Below are positions 12,459 through 24,300 of a stretch of DNA of 64,000 bases, piece by piece (positions within the stretch are counted from its first letter, which is position 1; each line of letters begins with the position of its first letter). A program made the translations under genes and the position numbers. Source of the stretch: Talpa occidentalis. Lineage: Eukaryota; Chordata; Mammalia; Eulipotyphla; Talpidae. The stretch covers positions 116,098,734-116,162,733 of the forward strand of contig NW_023605305.1 of the NCBI RefSeq assembly GCF_014898055.3. Direction: 5' to 3'. The notes under the pieces are model-generated. The model was not told the DNA's origin and searched no databases. It was given only the letters and a program-made list of their open reading frames with translations.

Positions 12459-12734
12459 TTTTTTTAAAGATTTATTTATTTATTTACACAAGCACTGGGT
12501 ACAGTCAGAAGCGCGGGAGGGTGAGAGAATTCACCAGAGCCAGAGAGCGGAGCAGAGCAGGCAGAAGGACCGAAGGACACTGCTGAAGGGACCAGCGGGC
12601 CGCAGGAGAGGTCTGCGCGCCATGCGGGACCCTCCTCCGGTGGCCGGGGAGCAGCCGGGGATCGAACCGGCGCTGCAGAGGCCGCGGGCAGCTTCGCAAC
12701 CCAGCGCTCAACCGCTGCGCCACCGGGGAGGCCT
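12459..12734 (-). repeat. tRNA-derived SINE, young subfamily, complete
   Basis: Full copy on the minus strand with its GGTTCGATCC B box intact. Its A-rich tail meets the tail of the plus-strand copy at 12458, forming a tail-to-tail inverted pair. Confidence 0.92.
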
Positions 12735-14048
12735 AAGACTCAGCACTTTTCAGTCTGGGAAGCTCGGCAGAGAATCTACTCCAAACCCACAGCTCAAAGC
12801 AAGACGCATCAGAGTTACCAAAGACAAGGAGAGTATCTGCAATCCAGTCAAGGCGGGAAACGCCACACGGCGCACGGGAGCAGGGCGGGATAAACACCAG
12901 CCAGGCCGGTGCTTCGCCGGTCAACAGAGGCCTGGAGACAATGAAACGGCATCTTTAGCATGTTGAAAAACAACTTATAATTCTATGCTGGGGATAAACA
13001 CGGCTCAAAAACGAAGGCAAAGTAGGAAAATAAACAAGGAAATAAACAAGTCCACTGTGCCCCCAGCGGGCTGCGGCGGAACATTGCTAAGGAGTGACTC
13101 AAAGTGAGGGCAAGTAGCACCGGTGGAAAGTCAGCCCTGCAGGAGGGAACGAAGACTCAAGGGTGGCAAAGCTGGGAGCGGACATCAGACTCCCGTTAAT
13201 TGGTATAAAACCAGCTAAACTAAGAAGAGGAAAAACAAAATGACCAACATCAGAAACGAGAGACCAGGATGTCTACAGATCCTACAGATCTAAAGAGGAT
13301 GAGACGTGACTATAACCAACAACTTCACGCCAATAAACTCAACCAATTAAATAAAGAAGATGAATTTGTGTTTTCAAACTAACGTAAGTAGAAACTTTGA
13401 ATAGCCTTATGTTTAGTAAAGAAACTAAGTTTGTAATTAAAGTCTTTCCCATAAAGAACGTTGTTGATACAGATGGCACAACCGGTGAATTACATCAAAG
13501 AATTAAATAAGAAATACCATTCTTACACACACTGCTTCGGAAAAGAGAGTAGAAAGCTTTTCAACTGGTTTTATAATTTAGCATCATCCTGATACTAAAA
13601 ATCTAATAAGGCCATGACAAGAAAAAAGATAACAGCCCAAGATTGCTTGTGACCATAGACACGAAAAAAACCCTAAAATATTGGCAAATCACACTCAGCA
13701 TTATTTTTCAAAGATAATACATCTTGATTAAGTGACATTTCTCCCAGGAGTGAAAACTTGGTTCAACATTCACAAGGAAGTCAAGGTAATCATCACACTA
13801 ATAAGGAAGGAAAATTACAGGATCATTTCAAAAGGTATGAAAAAGGTGTTTGACAAAATTCAACGCCCCATTATGATTTTTAAAAACTGTTAATGATTTC
13901 TGACAGGAGCAAATTTCCTCAATGCAATACAGGCACATATGAAAAACCTACAGCTAACATCATAATAAACACCAAAAAAAGAGAGTACTTTCCTGCCAAA
14001 GTTAAGAACAAGGCCAATATGTCTCCTTTTGCCATGTCTATTCAACTT

Positions 14049-14322
14049 TATTTATTTTTTTAAGATTTATTTATTTACACATATAAGAACTGGGGTACAG
14101 TCCAGAGGTTTGGGGGAGGTGAGAGGATCCATCAGAGACAGAGCAAGGAGCAGAACAGGCAGACTGACTGAAACACACTGCTGAGGGGAGCAGCAGGTGA
14201 GGCAGGAGAGGTCTGCCGTGCCATGTGGGTAGCTCCCTGGCAGGGGATTGAACTCGTGCTGCAGTGGCTGGCGATAGCTTCATAGGTTGAATCTTAAACC
14301 CTTGCACCACCCGGGAGGCCTA
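14049..14322 (-). repeat. tRNA-derived SINE inserted in L1
   Basis: Older-subfamily copy on the minus strand, ending at GGGAGGCC. Target duplication is CTATTCAACTTTA (14039) and CTATTCAGCTTTA (14326), one mismatch. It splits the L1. Confidence 0.9.
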
Positions 14323-14452
14323 TTTCTATTCAGCTTTAAAGAGGTTACTTGAGTCGCTGCAATTTGGCAAGAAAAGTTAATAAAAGGCACAAAGAAGCAA
14401 AATTATCTTTATTCATGGACAACATGATCGTGTAGGGAAAAGCTTATAAAAG

Positions 14453-14715
14453 AAGGCTTCCCTGGTTGCCTAGGGGTTAAGTTTCAGCGCTATCACCACT
14501 TCACCTGAGTTTGATCCCTGCCGGGAGCTACCCACATGGCGCAGCAGACCTCTCCTGTCTCCCCGCTGCTCCCCTCAGCAGTGTGTTTCAGTAGATCCAC
14601 CGTTCTGCTCCCCGCTCTGTCTCTGGGGAATCCTCTCACCCCCCCCCCCCACACCTCTGGCCTGTACCCCAGCTCTTCTATGCATAAATAAATAAAAAAA
14701 TAAATCCTGAAAAAA
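14453..14715 (+). repeat. tRNA-derived SINE inserted in L1, diverged
   Basis: Plus-strand older-subfamily copy starting AGGCTTCCCTGGTTGCCTAG. The A box has drifted, the GAGTTTGATCCCTG B box is recognisable, and the tail is AATAAATAAAAAAATAAAT. Confidence 0.88.
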
Positions 14716-15169
14716 AGTTATGTAAGGATGATAAGCATTTGACACAGGGAAAAGATGTGATTGTCAAAATTAAGACATTTTTAACAGAGAATAACAGATC
14801 TAGAAGGAAGATAATTTGCATTGTCAAAACTGACTAGGGTAAAAAGGAACTTGACAATTAAGAAAATGAGTCTCCACAGGCCAGGCCCGGGTAAGAGTTG
14901 GCGGTCGACATTCTTAGCCAATTTGGGAACAGGCGATCATATTATCTGACCATCCCATCCTAAGCTCCTCACACCAATGACACGTTCACACGGGTCCAGA
15001 AAGGGGGGGCCCAATGTCTAAGAAAGGCTGTTTGTCAGGCAGAGTTGCAGCTTCTGGAGTCCATCAGCTGGGGGGCGAGGAGTCATATTCACTTGATGCT
15101 CTGCACCTGAGGGTAACCCAGTTACGGCCCTTACAGAAATGAACTCAACCCACCATCCTAATTAGGAGA

Positions 15170-15290
15170 AACTGCTGTCACCACTCCCCATTTTACGCAT
15201 GGAGAAACTGAGGAACAGAGGTCTGGGCAGCTTCTGAAGGTCACACAGCTGGTTACCGGAGAACCAAGACCCCAATCCAGCTGGCTCTGG
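15170..15290 (-). repeat. MIR SINE fragment
   Basis: CCCCATTTTACGCATGGAGAAACTGAGG followed by GGTCACACAGCTGGTTACCGGAG is the MIR core in reverse orientation. Confidence 0.75.
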
Positions 15291-15467
15291 CGGCCGCCCA
15301 CCGCCCGCTCTGCTCCTGCAGAAAACAGAGGGTGGACCTGAGGCTGGAGGCTCAGGCTGCCACGGGGAGCAGAGAGCCAGTAAAAAAGGTCACCCCAGAG
15401 CAGGCCGGTCTGTGCCTGCAGCCAGGCACCTGCTAGTGTTTCCTCCAACCCAGCAGCCTGGGAAGAA

Positions 15468-15525
15468 GGGGGTAGGGTGGGGGTGGGTGGGGGTGGGTGG
15501 GGATGGGGTGGAGAGGTGGGGTGGC
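15468..15525. repeat. G-rich GGGTGGGTGG simple repeat
   Basis: Repeated GGGGGTGGGT units. Strong G-quadruplex potential on the plus strand. Confidence 0.8.
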
Positions 15526-16023
15526 CCCCCGGGGCACGCTGAGCCCCTAAGGCCGGCTCCAGCAGTGGGATTCTCAGACGGTGACTTAGCCACAGGACAG
15601 CCCAGACCGGTCAGGTCCTCTCCTGAGTCTCTGAATTCCAGCCTCAGGCGTGGCGGAGCCCCAGGGACAGGGAAGCCCTGTGGGTGCCGAGGCCTGGCTG
15701 GGGCCAGCGAGTGTGCTTCCCTCCTGATGCAGAACAGGGAGCAGCAGGCCGCTTCTCGTCCCTGTCTCTGGCTCCTGGGTTGTAAGGACAGTCCCTGCCT
15801 CCCAGGGCTCGGGAGGCAGGTGAGTTCCCAGTGCCAGGTGCCCAAGGCAGCACTGGGGCGACCTCGTGCACCCCCTCCTCGGAGTCTGCTCAGTGCCCGC
15901 CTCCGCCTCTGAAATAGTTTTCCGAAGTCTCAGACAGGAGGCCCAGGTGCCCTCCCAGGCCATCTCCAGTGGCCCCGCCCGGGCTGCCCCCACCCCCGGC
16001 TGTGCCCCCAAGGCTGTGCCCGA

Positions 16024-16048
16024 CCCCCCCCACCCCCCCCACCCCCCG
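16024..16048. repeat. C-rich simple repeat
   Basis: Runs of seven to eight C separated by single A. Likely unstable in length. Confidence 0.8.
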
Positions 16049-16129
16049 CCTGTGCCCTCGCCTGGTGCCACCAGCTGACGGGCAGACCCCTTCACCTCCA
16101 GCTGCAGGGACCCAGCAGCTGATTTAGGA

Positions 16130-16440
16130 GCGTGCTGGGCCCAGAATGTAAACCGTTTCTCCCCAGGAATGTGTAAACAACCCATAAAGCAAAGGATTTG
16201 GGGCTGGCCACGTGACCCAGCTGCCCATAAAACCAAAGCATTGATCTCAGCCCCGCGCGGGCGGGTGATGGAGGGCTGGCCGGGAGCCGGAGTCTCCCAC
16301 CATACATCTGACGTGGCATGTTTGAAGTCGCCCGTGAGTTATTTGTATTATTTTTGCAGTGTGTACTGCAAGGGCATTAGCCCCAGCTCCTGGCCGTGGC
16401 GCTTCCAGGAACCCGGACGCTGAAAAATATAGGGGGGCAG
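16130..16440. promoter_or_regulatory. candidate enhancer cluster
   Basis: Unique island with AGAATGTAAACC and AGGAATGTGTAAACAAC (TEAD- and FOX-type), CCACGTGACC (E-box), two CCCATAAA motifs, AAAGCATTGATCTC (TCF-like), and GAAAAATATAGG (MEF2-like). The inverted repeat TTGCAGT-GTGT-ACTGCAA is at 16354-16371. The TEAD, FOX and MEF2 mix would suit mesoderm or heart; activity is inferred. Confidence 0.45.
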
Positions 16441-16889
16441 GAGGTGCTCTGGCAAGTCTCTCCCGAGCCAGCGTTTCTCTGGGCCGCCACATCGCAAAGC
16501 CAGCGCCTCCAGCCCAGACGCCCCAAACCCAGCTGTTGGGGCCAGCTCAGCCTCTGCCACCTCCTAATCCCACCTGATCTATGACTTACTTAATGGTTTT
16601 TATTTTACAGCCCTGTTTTCTCTAACCTCGCTTCCTTCCCAGCAAGAGCCGCAGGTCACGTGTTTGGGATTTTGATTTGATTTTTTCTCTTACATATTAA
16701 AATGCGCTGGTAACAGCAACAAGGAGCGTTCACTTCGAACCCGCACGCCCACCCAGCCCCCGCCCACACCCTGGGGAAGCCGACCCACCTCCCACGCTTC
16801 ACAGGGGGACGCTGAGGCCACCAAGGAAGGGCTGTGAGGTCCCTCTGCTCTTCAGGGGCCACGTCAGGGACGGAAGGGGGTCACCGCAG

Positions 16890-17050
16890 CCCCCGTTTAT
16901 CGAGCACTGAACACCGGCCTAGGCCCTTGCGGTTATTGCTCAGGGACCCAGCAGTCTGCCGTGGTCCTGACTTTGCAGATACGGGGGCTGAAGCCCAGAG
17001 AGGTTGAGTGGCTTGTCCAAGGCCACAGAGCCCCGTGTGCTCCCTCAACA
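16890..17050 (-). repeat. MIR SINE, near full length
   Basis: TTTATCGAGCACTGAACACC through GAAGCCCAGAGAGGTTGAGTGGCTTGTCCAAGG is a long MIR match on the minus strand. Confidence 0.8.
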
Positions 17051-19185
17051 TCAGATCTGCCTTCAAGACCCAACTCACGTCAGGAAAGCGGGAGGAGGAA
17101 GGGAGGGAGCAGTGGGGTGTTCACCAGGCGCGGGTAACCTTGACGTCTGCCCGTGTCCCTCCCTGCTCTCCCGCTCGCTGCCCTGGCCCGCAGGGTCCTC
17201 ACCCAAGCCGAGGCCAGGTGAGAGCGCCTTGCTCAGGGGCTTGGGCGTGGGGACAGATGTTTCCTGGGCTGGGCCCAGAGGAGCTTCTGGAGAGTCACCC
17301 CAGCACTGGAGACCCCGCCCCCGCAGAGGCCCGCAGGCTGCTGCCCGGTCAGCAGGACCCCAGGTCAAACCCCAGCCCCCACCCCGAGAAGTGATCGGGG
17401 ATGCCCCTCAGCTGCTCTCGGCCCCTGTGCCATAGTGCGTGGGGCTCGTGTCACTTCCCGCCCAGCGCGGGGTCTTGGGAAGGTTCAAGCTCCGCCGGGC
17501 CCAGCTACAGTCCTCCGGGGACCAGGTCAGAGTGCTGAGAGGCTTGCAGGGGGTGCTGGCAAGGCTGCTGCGCCCGCCTCGCCCCAGAAGCCTGGAGCAG
17601 GGCCTGTGCCGGCTGGCGTAAGCCTCGGGAGCCGGCTGCTCATTGGCCTGTGGGTCACCTGGGCACAAACTAAAGTGACCCCAGACTGTCTGTGCAGTTG
17701 AGGGTTGACTGCTCGGGCGCCAAGCCCTGTCTGTCAAGACCGACCCCTCATCTCACAGACGTGGGGACTGCAGTCAGTGCGTGCACACACACAGCAGCCT
17801 CTGTCTGGGGGGGACGGTCCTGGGGGCTGGGCTGCCGGCCCTGCTCTGCTTGTGAGAGGACACCGCCTAGGCCTCCCCTCGAAGAGCCGCCTGAGGGCCG
17901 GTGGACAGGTGCCAGGCCTGGCGCGGTCGGGCACGGGGCAGGCTGGACACAGGCTTGTCCCTTGTTTCTGAGATACAGGTGAGGGGTGTGGGGAGAGGAC
18001 ACAAAGGGAGATGCTGGCCAGGTGCTCGAGCTGGGGGCCAAGAAGGTGTTATCTGGGGGGCCGCTAGCCTCCTTTCTTTGGCCCTGGTTTTGTGGGGGCC
18101 GGGTGCAGAGGGAGGGGCTGCGTGGCTCCAGGACAGTGACGGGGACATCGCCGGCCCCCAGCTGCAAGGGTGTGTGTGTGGGGGCACCATGCTCGCGCAG
18201 TGCATGCTGGCCATTCAGCCTGGGGTGCTGCGGGTGCTGCAAGCAGGAGTGCTCCAGCCTGCAGACCCCCTAAGCAGGAAGGCCGCCTTCCAGTTGATCC
18301 TTTAAGAATGGAAAGAATTTCCTTTTTTTAAAAAAAGAAACGATGACAAAAAATGTCTACCCTTGTCCAGATTCTACCCAACAGCCACTTCCTCCCGAAG
18401 CCTTCCAGGAGCACTCGAGGGGGGGGCTCCCCTCTTTTGAAATCGCGCTGCCTCTATCTGCCCTGCTCAGGGGTCCTTTTCTCACAATTTGGTCCTTATG
18501 TGTTCTGGGGCTTCTCTTACCATCTGGCAGCTTTTAAAGAAAACTCTCCCAGGCATTTCTTGAGCACAGCGGGCACTCAGGAACTGCCTCAGGGCAGCAC
18601 TCGTGATGGCCCAGGCCTCAGGTGCCGAGAGCAGGGTGCCAGGCCCCGGCCCAAGATCCCCCCAGGCCTAGGCTCCTCCAGGAACAGGGTGGAGACCACA
18701 GCAACTGGGCCTGGTCTGCTCCGGGCCCGCCTGGGCCTTCACACCCCCCCGGCTGCCACGAGCAGACCTTCCAGGCCTTGGCCACTGGGGTGAACCCCCA
18801 AACAGGCAGTGTTTGGGGTCACCATGAGACTATCCCGGGCCTTTGAGTGCTGCTTCCTGGCCTGAAAGGGGGTGACAGGCGTATTACGCACCCCTCCTTT
18901 CGTCCCACACCACTGGGGAAACAGCATATGGTCTCACCTGGCTTACAGGTAAGGCCAGTCAGACCACTGCTCAGTAACCTGGATTCTGCCTTGACGCTTT
19001 CCTTCCTGCCCCGCCCCACAAACCACCTGCTCCCCGTTCAGCCCATTTCCCCGGCTCGGTGCGTCTCAAGTCAAGCTGGCCAAGCACCGCGAGCTCTTGT
19101 CTGTCCAACCCGAACTGCAAAGTTCCCACCCACTCCCTCCCGGAAGTCTGTCTTCAATGCTGCTTTTCATTTCTAAACTCTCGTA

Positions 19186-19450
19186 CATGTAATTTTTGAT
19201 GCAACTGCCCGCCAGCCACCTGCACACATACAGGTGACATTGTTTATTTTTAAAAAGGTCCATATACCGTTTGTGGCTCACTGCCTCTTTACCCAACAAC
19301 ACTTCTTAGACGCCTCTACAATTCGGCTAGTATAGTTCCCACCCATTCTTTTTCATGACCGTGTAATATTCCACCGCGTGGATGGCTCTGTTTAAGCGTC
19401 AGGTATAGTTCTGACAAGCGATGGAAGCTGATCCAGTTTCACTAAGCTGG
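19186..19450 (-). repeat. old L1 fragment
   Basis: TTTTTCATGACCGTGTAATATTCCACCGCGTGG matches the reverse strand of old L1 3' sequences; nearby AT-rich sequence is compatible with the same element. Confidence 0.55.
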
Positions 19451-20399
19451 AGGCTCAATCTCTAGGAGCAAAGTCTCACACCACACCATCGACTGCCTTC
19501 CCTGGACGTCCATCTTGCAGGCCCAAAGCCACCCCTGGTGCCGGGTTCACTGGCGCCAACTCCCCGTCTGCCCCACCCCAGCACAAATGGGAGTAACCTC
19601 TCCCTGGGTGAAGCCTGGCTGGGTGGTCACATCCTAGAAACGATTTTGATTCCTAAATTGGGCACATGGAGTACCACACTAGGATTTCTCCACATATAGA
19701 GAAAAGCTATCCCAAAGAAGTGGGCATAAGAAGGAGCAAAGCACCTGCCACAGCAGGCCAGGCCTGGACATGAGGGACAAGGTGGACACGGGCCGCACAG
19801 CGTGTGGCTCCATGTCGGGGGCAAATCCAGAAGAGGCACCTGCACGGAGACAGGGGGAGATGGCGCAGGTGGAGGGCGGGCGGGGCACGGGCATGATGCT
19901 GTGGGTCCGGGGTTCTGCCTGAGGTGATGAAATGCTCCTGCGCTGACTGTGATGGCTGTTCCCGGCTGCGACTTACGCTTCACACGTGAGTCACGCCGTG
20001 TGTGAGCTCCAGCTCAGGGAACCCGTCGCACAAACAAGCGGCGGCGGCGGCCAGCAACCCACCACGCACGCCTGCGCCAGCACCGCGGGCCGGCCTTGTG
20101 TTAGCTTTTCTTACATGAAAGTTTTCGGTGGCGAGTACCTGGGGGTGTAAGATGCAAGTTCATTTTTTATTCCCGAGAGTTGCCTTCTTGGACTCGCCAT
20201 CTGTGGACTGAGCGATGTCCCTCTGCTGAGAGGCGGTGCCTCCTGCGAGCTGCCACCTGTGTCCTGGCGTTTGCTGCGTCCCTATTTGTGCCTTTCCTGC
20301 CCCCCCCATCTGATTTGAGTGACTTTATTGTATGTTCTGGTTTCTGTAAAGGAAGTGCCCCTCGGGCTCACTCTTGACTAGCAGCCTGCGAGCTTATCA

Positions 20400-20680
20400 G
20401 CGTGGGTATCACTCTCTGCTTAAAAGCCTTTAATGGACTCCCCCTGCTCTTAAAATCATGCCCCAAGCCCTTGCTGGCCCTGAGCGGGCATTCACCTGGG
20501 GCTCCGAGACTTTGCCTCTAAAGCTTCAAGCCTCCCTTTTGCTCCTGCCCCAGGACCTTTGCACCAGCCTCCCTGGCCGGCCTGCCCGCCTCCCTGGCCA
20601 GAACAAGTCCCCCTCCCCTCACGATCCCTTGCTTTTGCTTCGGCCATTTCACGTTTCCCCACATACAGTGTGCGTTGGCT
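20400..20680 (+). repeat. L2 LINE fragment
   Basis: CTGCTTAAAAGCCTTTAATGGACTCCCC, AAAATCATGCCCCAAGCCC and CCCCAGGACCTTTGCACCAG follow the order of the L2 3' consensus. Confidence 0.65.
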
Positions 20681-20833
20681 TTTATGGGGCTTTACTCTGT
20701 GAGGCCTGCAGTAGAGGACAGAGTAAGTGGCAGGGGATCGAGACCCTCTGGGGCTGCTTTTAGGGATGCTGATCTTCACCCACCAAGGGACCCTCGCAGC
20801 TGTGAGTGGAGAGGGCCGCTGCGTTTGCATTTT

Positions 20834-21023
20834 AAATTTTTTTTTAAGATTTATTTATTTATGCATACAAGAACTGGGGTGTAAGCCAGAGATGCAAGGC
20901 ATGAGAGGATTCACCAGAGACCGAGCGGGGAGCAGAACAGGCAGATCTACTGAAACACACTGCTGGGGGAGCAGCAGGGAGGCAGGAGAGGTCTGCTGCA
21001 CCACGTGGGTAGCTCACTTTGCC
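20834..21023 (-). repeat. 5'-truncated tRNA-derived SINE with target duplication
   Basis: Older-subfamily copy on the minus strand that stops in the AGCTACCCACGTGG region, so the tRNA-like head with both promoter boxes is missing. Perfect 10-bp duplications TTTGCATTTT at 20824-20833 and 21024-21033 show it inserted in truncated form. Confidence 0.88.
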
Positions 21024-21099
21024 TTTGCATTTTTTTTAAGAGATTTAATGTTCATATTCTGACATTTAACATTAAAAGATAACCCCCAGAGAACTTATC

Positions 21100-21350
21100 G
21101 GACAATTTTAAGACTGTGTCACCAAAGTCAACCTTCTTACCTTTGGCACAAGAGTGCCTGTAAGCTGGACTGCTGTTATTGGACTGCCACTCAGCTATCA
21201 AAACGGTGAACTCCTGCCATTTACAACGACGGGGAAAGAACTGGAAAATATAATGCTAAACAAAACAAGTAAAAAGGAGAAAGAAAAATACCAATGGTCT
21301 CACTTACATGTAGAATATAGAGAAACACAGAGTGTCAGTCACAACCCAGC
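21100..21350 (+). repeat. L1 3' UTR-region fragment
   Basis: TATCAAAACGGTGAACTCCTGCCATTTACAACGAC, ATAATGCTAAACAAAACAAGTA and CCAATGGTCTCACTTACATGTAGAATATAGAG match the mammalian L1 3' end. Confidence 0.7.
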
Positions 21351-24300
21351 CAATAATAAACTCTCAACATCGGAAGTCAACCAGAGGGGAAGGGCAGCTG
21401 AAGGCCACTTGGGCTCAGGTGCCTCTTGGCCCTCCCTGTTGTCTGGTCTGAGCCAGGTCTTGTCTCACTTTCCAGAGAGCTTCGTGAGGCCCGGGAGGGT
21501 CTGCCCAGGCCTCTGAGCCAGGCCACTGGGGGTCCAGCCTGCACCCTGTCCCAGGACAGCCTGGTCACCTGGCTCTCAGCTCCAGGCTCTGCAGCGCCAG
21601 AAAGGGAGAAATGTTTGACAGAGGCACAGCCCCTGATTCATGTTTCCAGAAGAAACTCGCAAACAGATGCCCGCCGGAGGAGCATCCATCAGAGGGGAGA
21701 GGCACTCTGTAAACAGTTCCGCGGCCATCTCTTCCTCCAGGCAGCCCGCCGCCCACCACCCACTCGGGTCCAGCTGTGCTCCCGAGGGAGTCTGCCCTGG
21801 ACAGGTGGGGCAGCGCGGGCTAGGATGTCACATGGGTGGGCTGGGTCACACAGCCCAGCTCCGACCGGCCCGCCCGCACCAGTGCCCTACGGGTCCCTCA
21901 TAGACTAACGTATTTTAATCCACACGACAAGGTCAGAGCTCCATTCCCCCATTTTTCATAGGAGGAAACTGAGGCACAGGGGAGGTCAGGTGACCATCAG
22001 CATCACACTGAGGGTATGGGGGGTAGGGGATCCGCAGAGGAAGAGCTGGGAGTCCCCAGCGTTTCTCTGCCTCCTGGCCTGGCCTGGGGGCTCAGGGCGC
22101 CCACCCCTGCCCTGGCTCTGGTCTCTGGCAAATGCAGAAACCAAGACCCAGAGGGGTGTGGCCCCTGCGGCAGAGGGCTGGGCTGCCTGCTCCTTTCTGG
22201 AGGCCAGGATCCGGGTGGGAGGGGGCTGGTTCTGCTCCTGGCAATCCCACAGCCTTGCCCTGCATCCTCTCTCTGAGCCTCAGTTTCCCCAATGAATTAA
22301 TGGCAGCGCCGCACAACTCTGACCCACGTGCGGGGCTGCATTAGACCGAGGGAGGGCAGGGTGGGGCGCGTGTGTTTCCCGGCCTGGGTATCTGTCTTCG
22401 CCAGGAATGTCGAAGCAGCTATGTTCTAGGATTGGACCCCCGGGGTGGGGCGGGCCTGGGCCTCCTCCGTGTGAGACCCCCCACCTTGGGCTCCAGCCCA
22501 AACTGCCAGACACCGCTGAGCGGAGGCCTCCCTCCAGGCGGGCGACCAGGAGCCAGCCGGCTGGCCATTTGTCCGCAGATGGGTGTGCAGATAAGGGGAG
22601 TCTGCAGATAAGGCCGGTCTGCTGCAACCCTGCCGAGGGGGGTGTGTGCTGGGCCTGTGCAGGGCTCCCCCTCCCGCCTGCACGCCAGGCCGGTGCCAGC
22701 CTCCCCTGGCCCCGCCTGCCCGCCACCAAACAAACCAGAATAAGCAGCTCACGCGGAAGGGCTGCTGCAGAGAGCGGAGCGCGCCCGGCCAGCACCGGCG
22801 GCCAGTCCTGACCCACCGGGGCAGCTGCACCGTCCCAGGGATAGACCCTGGTCTCCTCCTGGGGGAGTGGGCACAGCGCCTCCCCCGCTTCCCCACAGGG
22901 ATGGGCACCAGCACTGCCTGGCAAGTCAGCCCTGGGCCACCCCCACTTTCCAGAGGAGGAGCTGAGGCACCCCCAAGCTGTGAGAGCACATGGCTCGGAG
23001 TCCAGCGGCCGGCAGTTCTGGAGGCCGGCCCGGGGTGCCGGAACGTCGCTGACATGTCACAGGAGAGCTGCAGCCAGTGACCAGCACAAAAACTGGTGTG
23101 TGCACACACATCCCATCCACATGTGTCCATACACATCCACACGTATGCACACTCCCGGGTGTACTCAGCTGTCCATGGCGTCATGCTGGGCACCGCAGGC
23201 TGTGCCTGGGCCACATGTTGGGGCAGGCCTCGTCCCACTCATCAGGGCAGCAGCACTGGCCCCTGCCCTATGGGGACAACTGCAGTCTCCAGACGGCCCC
23301 GTGAGGTGACCCCGGACACCACTGGTGGAGAGGAGGTAACACGGGGACAGTCACTTTCTAGGCCCTCCCTGAATAGCCACCAAGTGTGAGCTGGTCCACA
23401 TGGGAGGGCGAGCACAGAGGGGAGCCACTGGATCGTGAGGCGAAGCTGGGAGCCGGCCACTCTCCCCACTAGGGGCACCAAGCACCATCAGGATGATGGG
23501 CACTGCTCACAGCAGCCAAGGGGGAGCACCCCAAGTCCATGGGGGTGATGGACAGCAGACCGGGCCTGGACATGCCTGGAACATGACTCAGCCCTCACAG
23601 GAGGCAGACCTGGTCTCGTCCACACCACGATGGGAAGGCCTAGCAAGGACGCCAAGATACCCAAGACGCCAGCCCACCACGCGGACAGCAGAGGGCTGGG
23701 TGCCCGCGGCGGGAGGGGGGGAGGGGCTGCGCTGGAGGGGCCTGGAGTTTCAGTTGTGCAAGACAGAGAGAAGCCGCTGGACACAGGCCACGCAGCAGCA
23801 TGGACTTGGCTCAGCGTAACAGGCGCGGGCGGCACCTGGTAAGTTGTGTGCAATTTGCCCCAATTTTAAAAAAAGGCTGGGACAGAGCAAGGTGGAGGCA
23901 TGGCCTGGTCCCCGGGAAGCAAGACCAGGTGACTCCCGGAGGAAGGGGGGTGAGCAGCCCCCTGCTCCAGGTGGGCTTCAGGGAGCCGGAGGGTGCCCGG
24001 GAGCCGTCAGCTGGCGACAAGGGGAGGGGGAGCTGAAGCCCCCATCTCACCTCTGCTTCTGCCCACTGGGCACAGACCTCGAGGGAGCAACAACCACCAC
24101 CCCCCACCTCCCGCCCGCCTCCGCGCCCCCAAGTCCTCTTCTGGCGACTCTGATGGGGCCAGTAAAGGCGTCACAAGGAGCTGCCAGCTTCACCAACATG
24201 ACCACGCGAGTGACCTCAGGGGGTGTGGCGGGGGTCGCGCCCCCAGACACACAGCAGCCGGGACAGACGCGGAAACAAGGGCCGGCGCCTGGGCCCGCCG

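Larger units (their letters stand above)
12740..14870 (+). repeat. degraded L1 LINE, reverse transcriptase region
   Basis: AT-rich block carrying L1 ORF2-like nucleotide motifs. They include GTTTGACAAAATTCAACGCC, ATGAAAAACCTACAGCTAAC, TAAGAACAAGGCCAATATGT and CTATTCAACTTTA, then ATTCATGGACAACATGATCG. Two younger SINEs split it at 14049-14322 and 14453-14715. No long frame remains, so it is dead. Confidence 0.75.
14871..20823. other. gene-free stretch with old repeats and one candidate enhancer
   Basis: Contains MIR pieces at 15170-15290 (-) and 16890-17050 (-), G-rich and C-rich tracts at 15468-15525 and 16024-16048, a candidate regulatory island at 16130-16440, an L1 piece at 19186-19450 (-) and an L2 piece at 20400-20680 (+). 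No gene is supported. Confidence 0.55.

Noticed and set aside
19860..19900. Possible MIR3141 precursor (known between HAND1 and LARP1 in human)
   Set aside because: Only GGAGGGCGGGCGGGG-like similarity; the mature sequence I remember does not match and the location is too close to HAND1.
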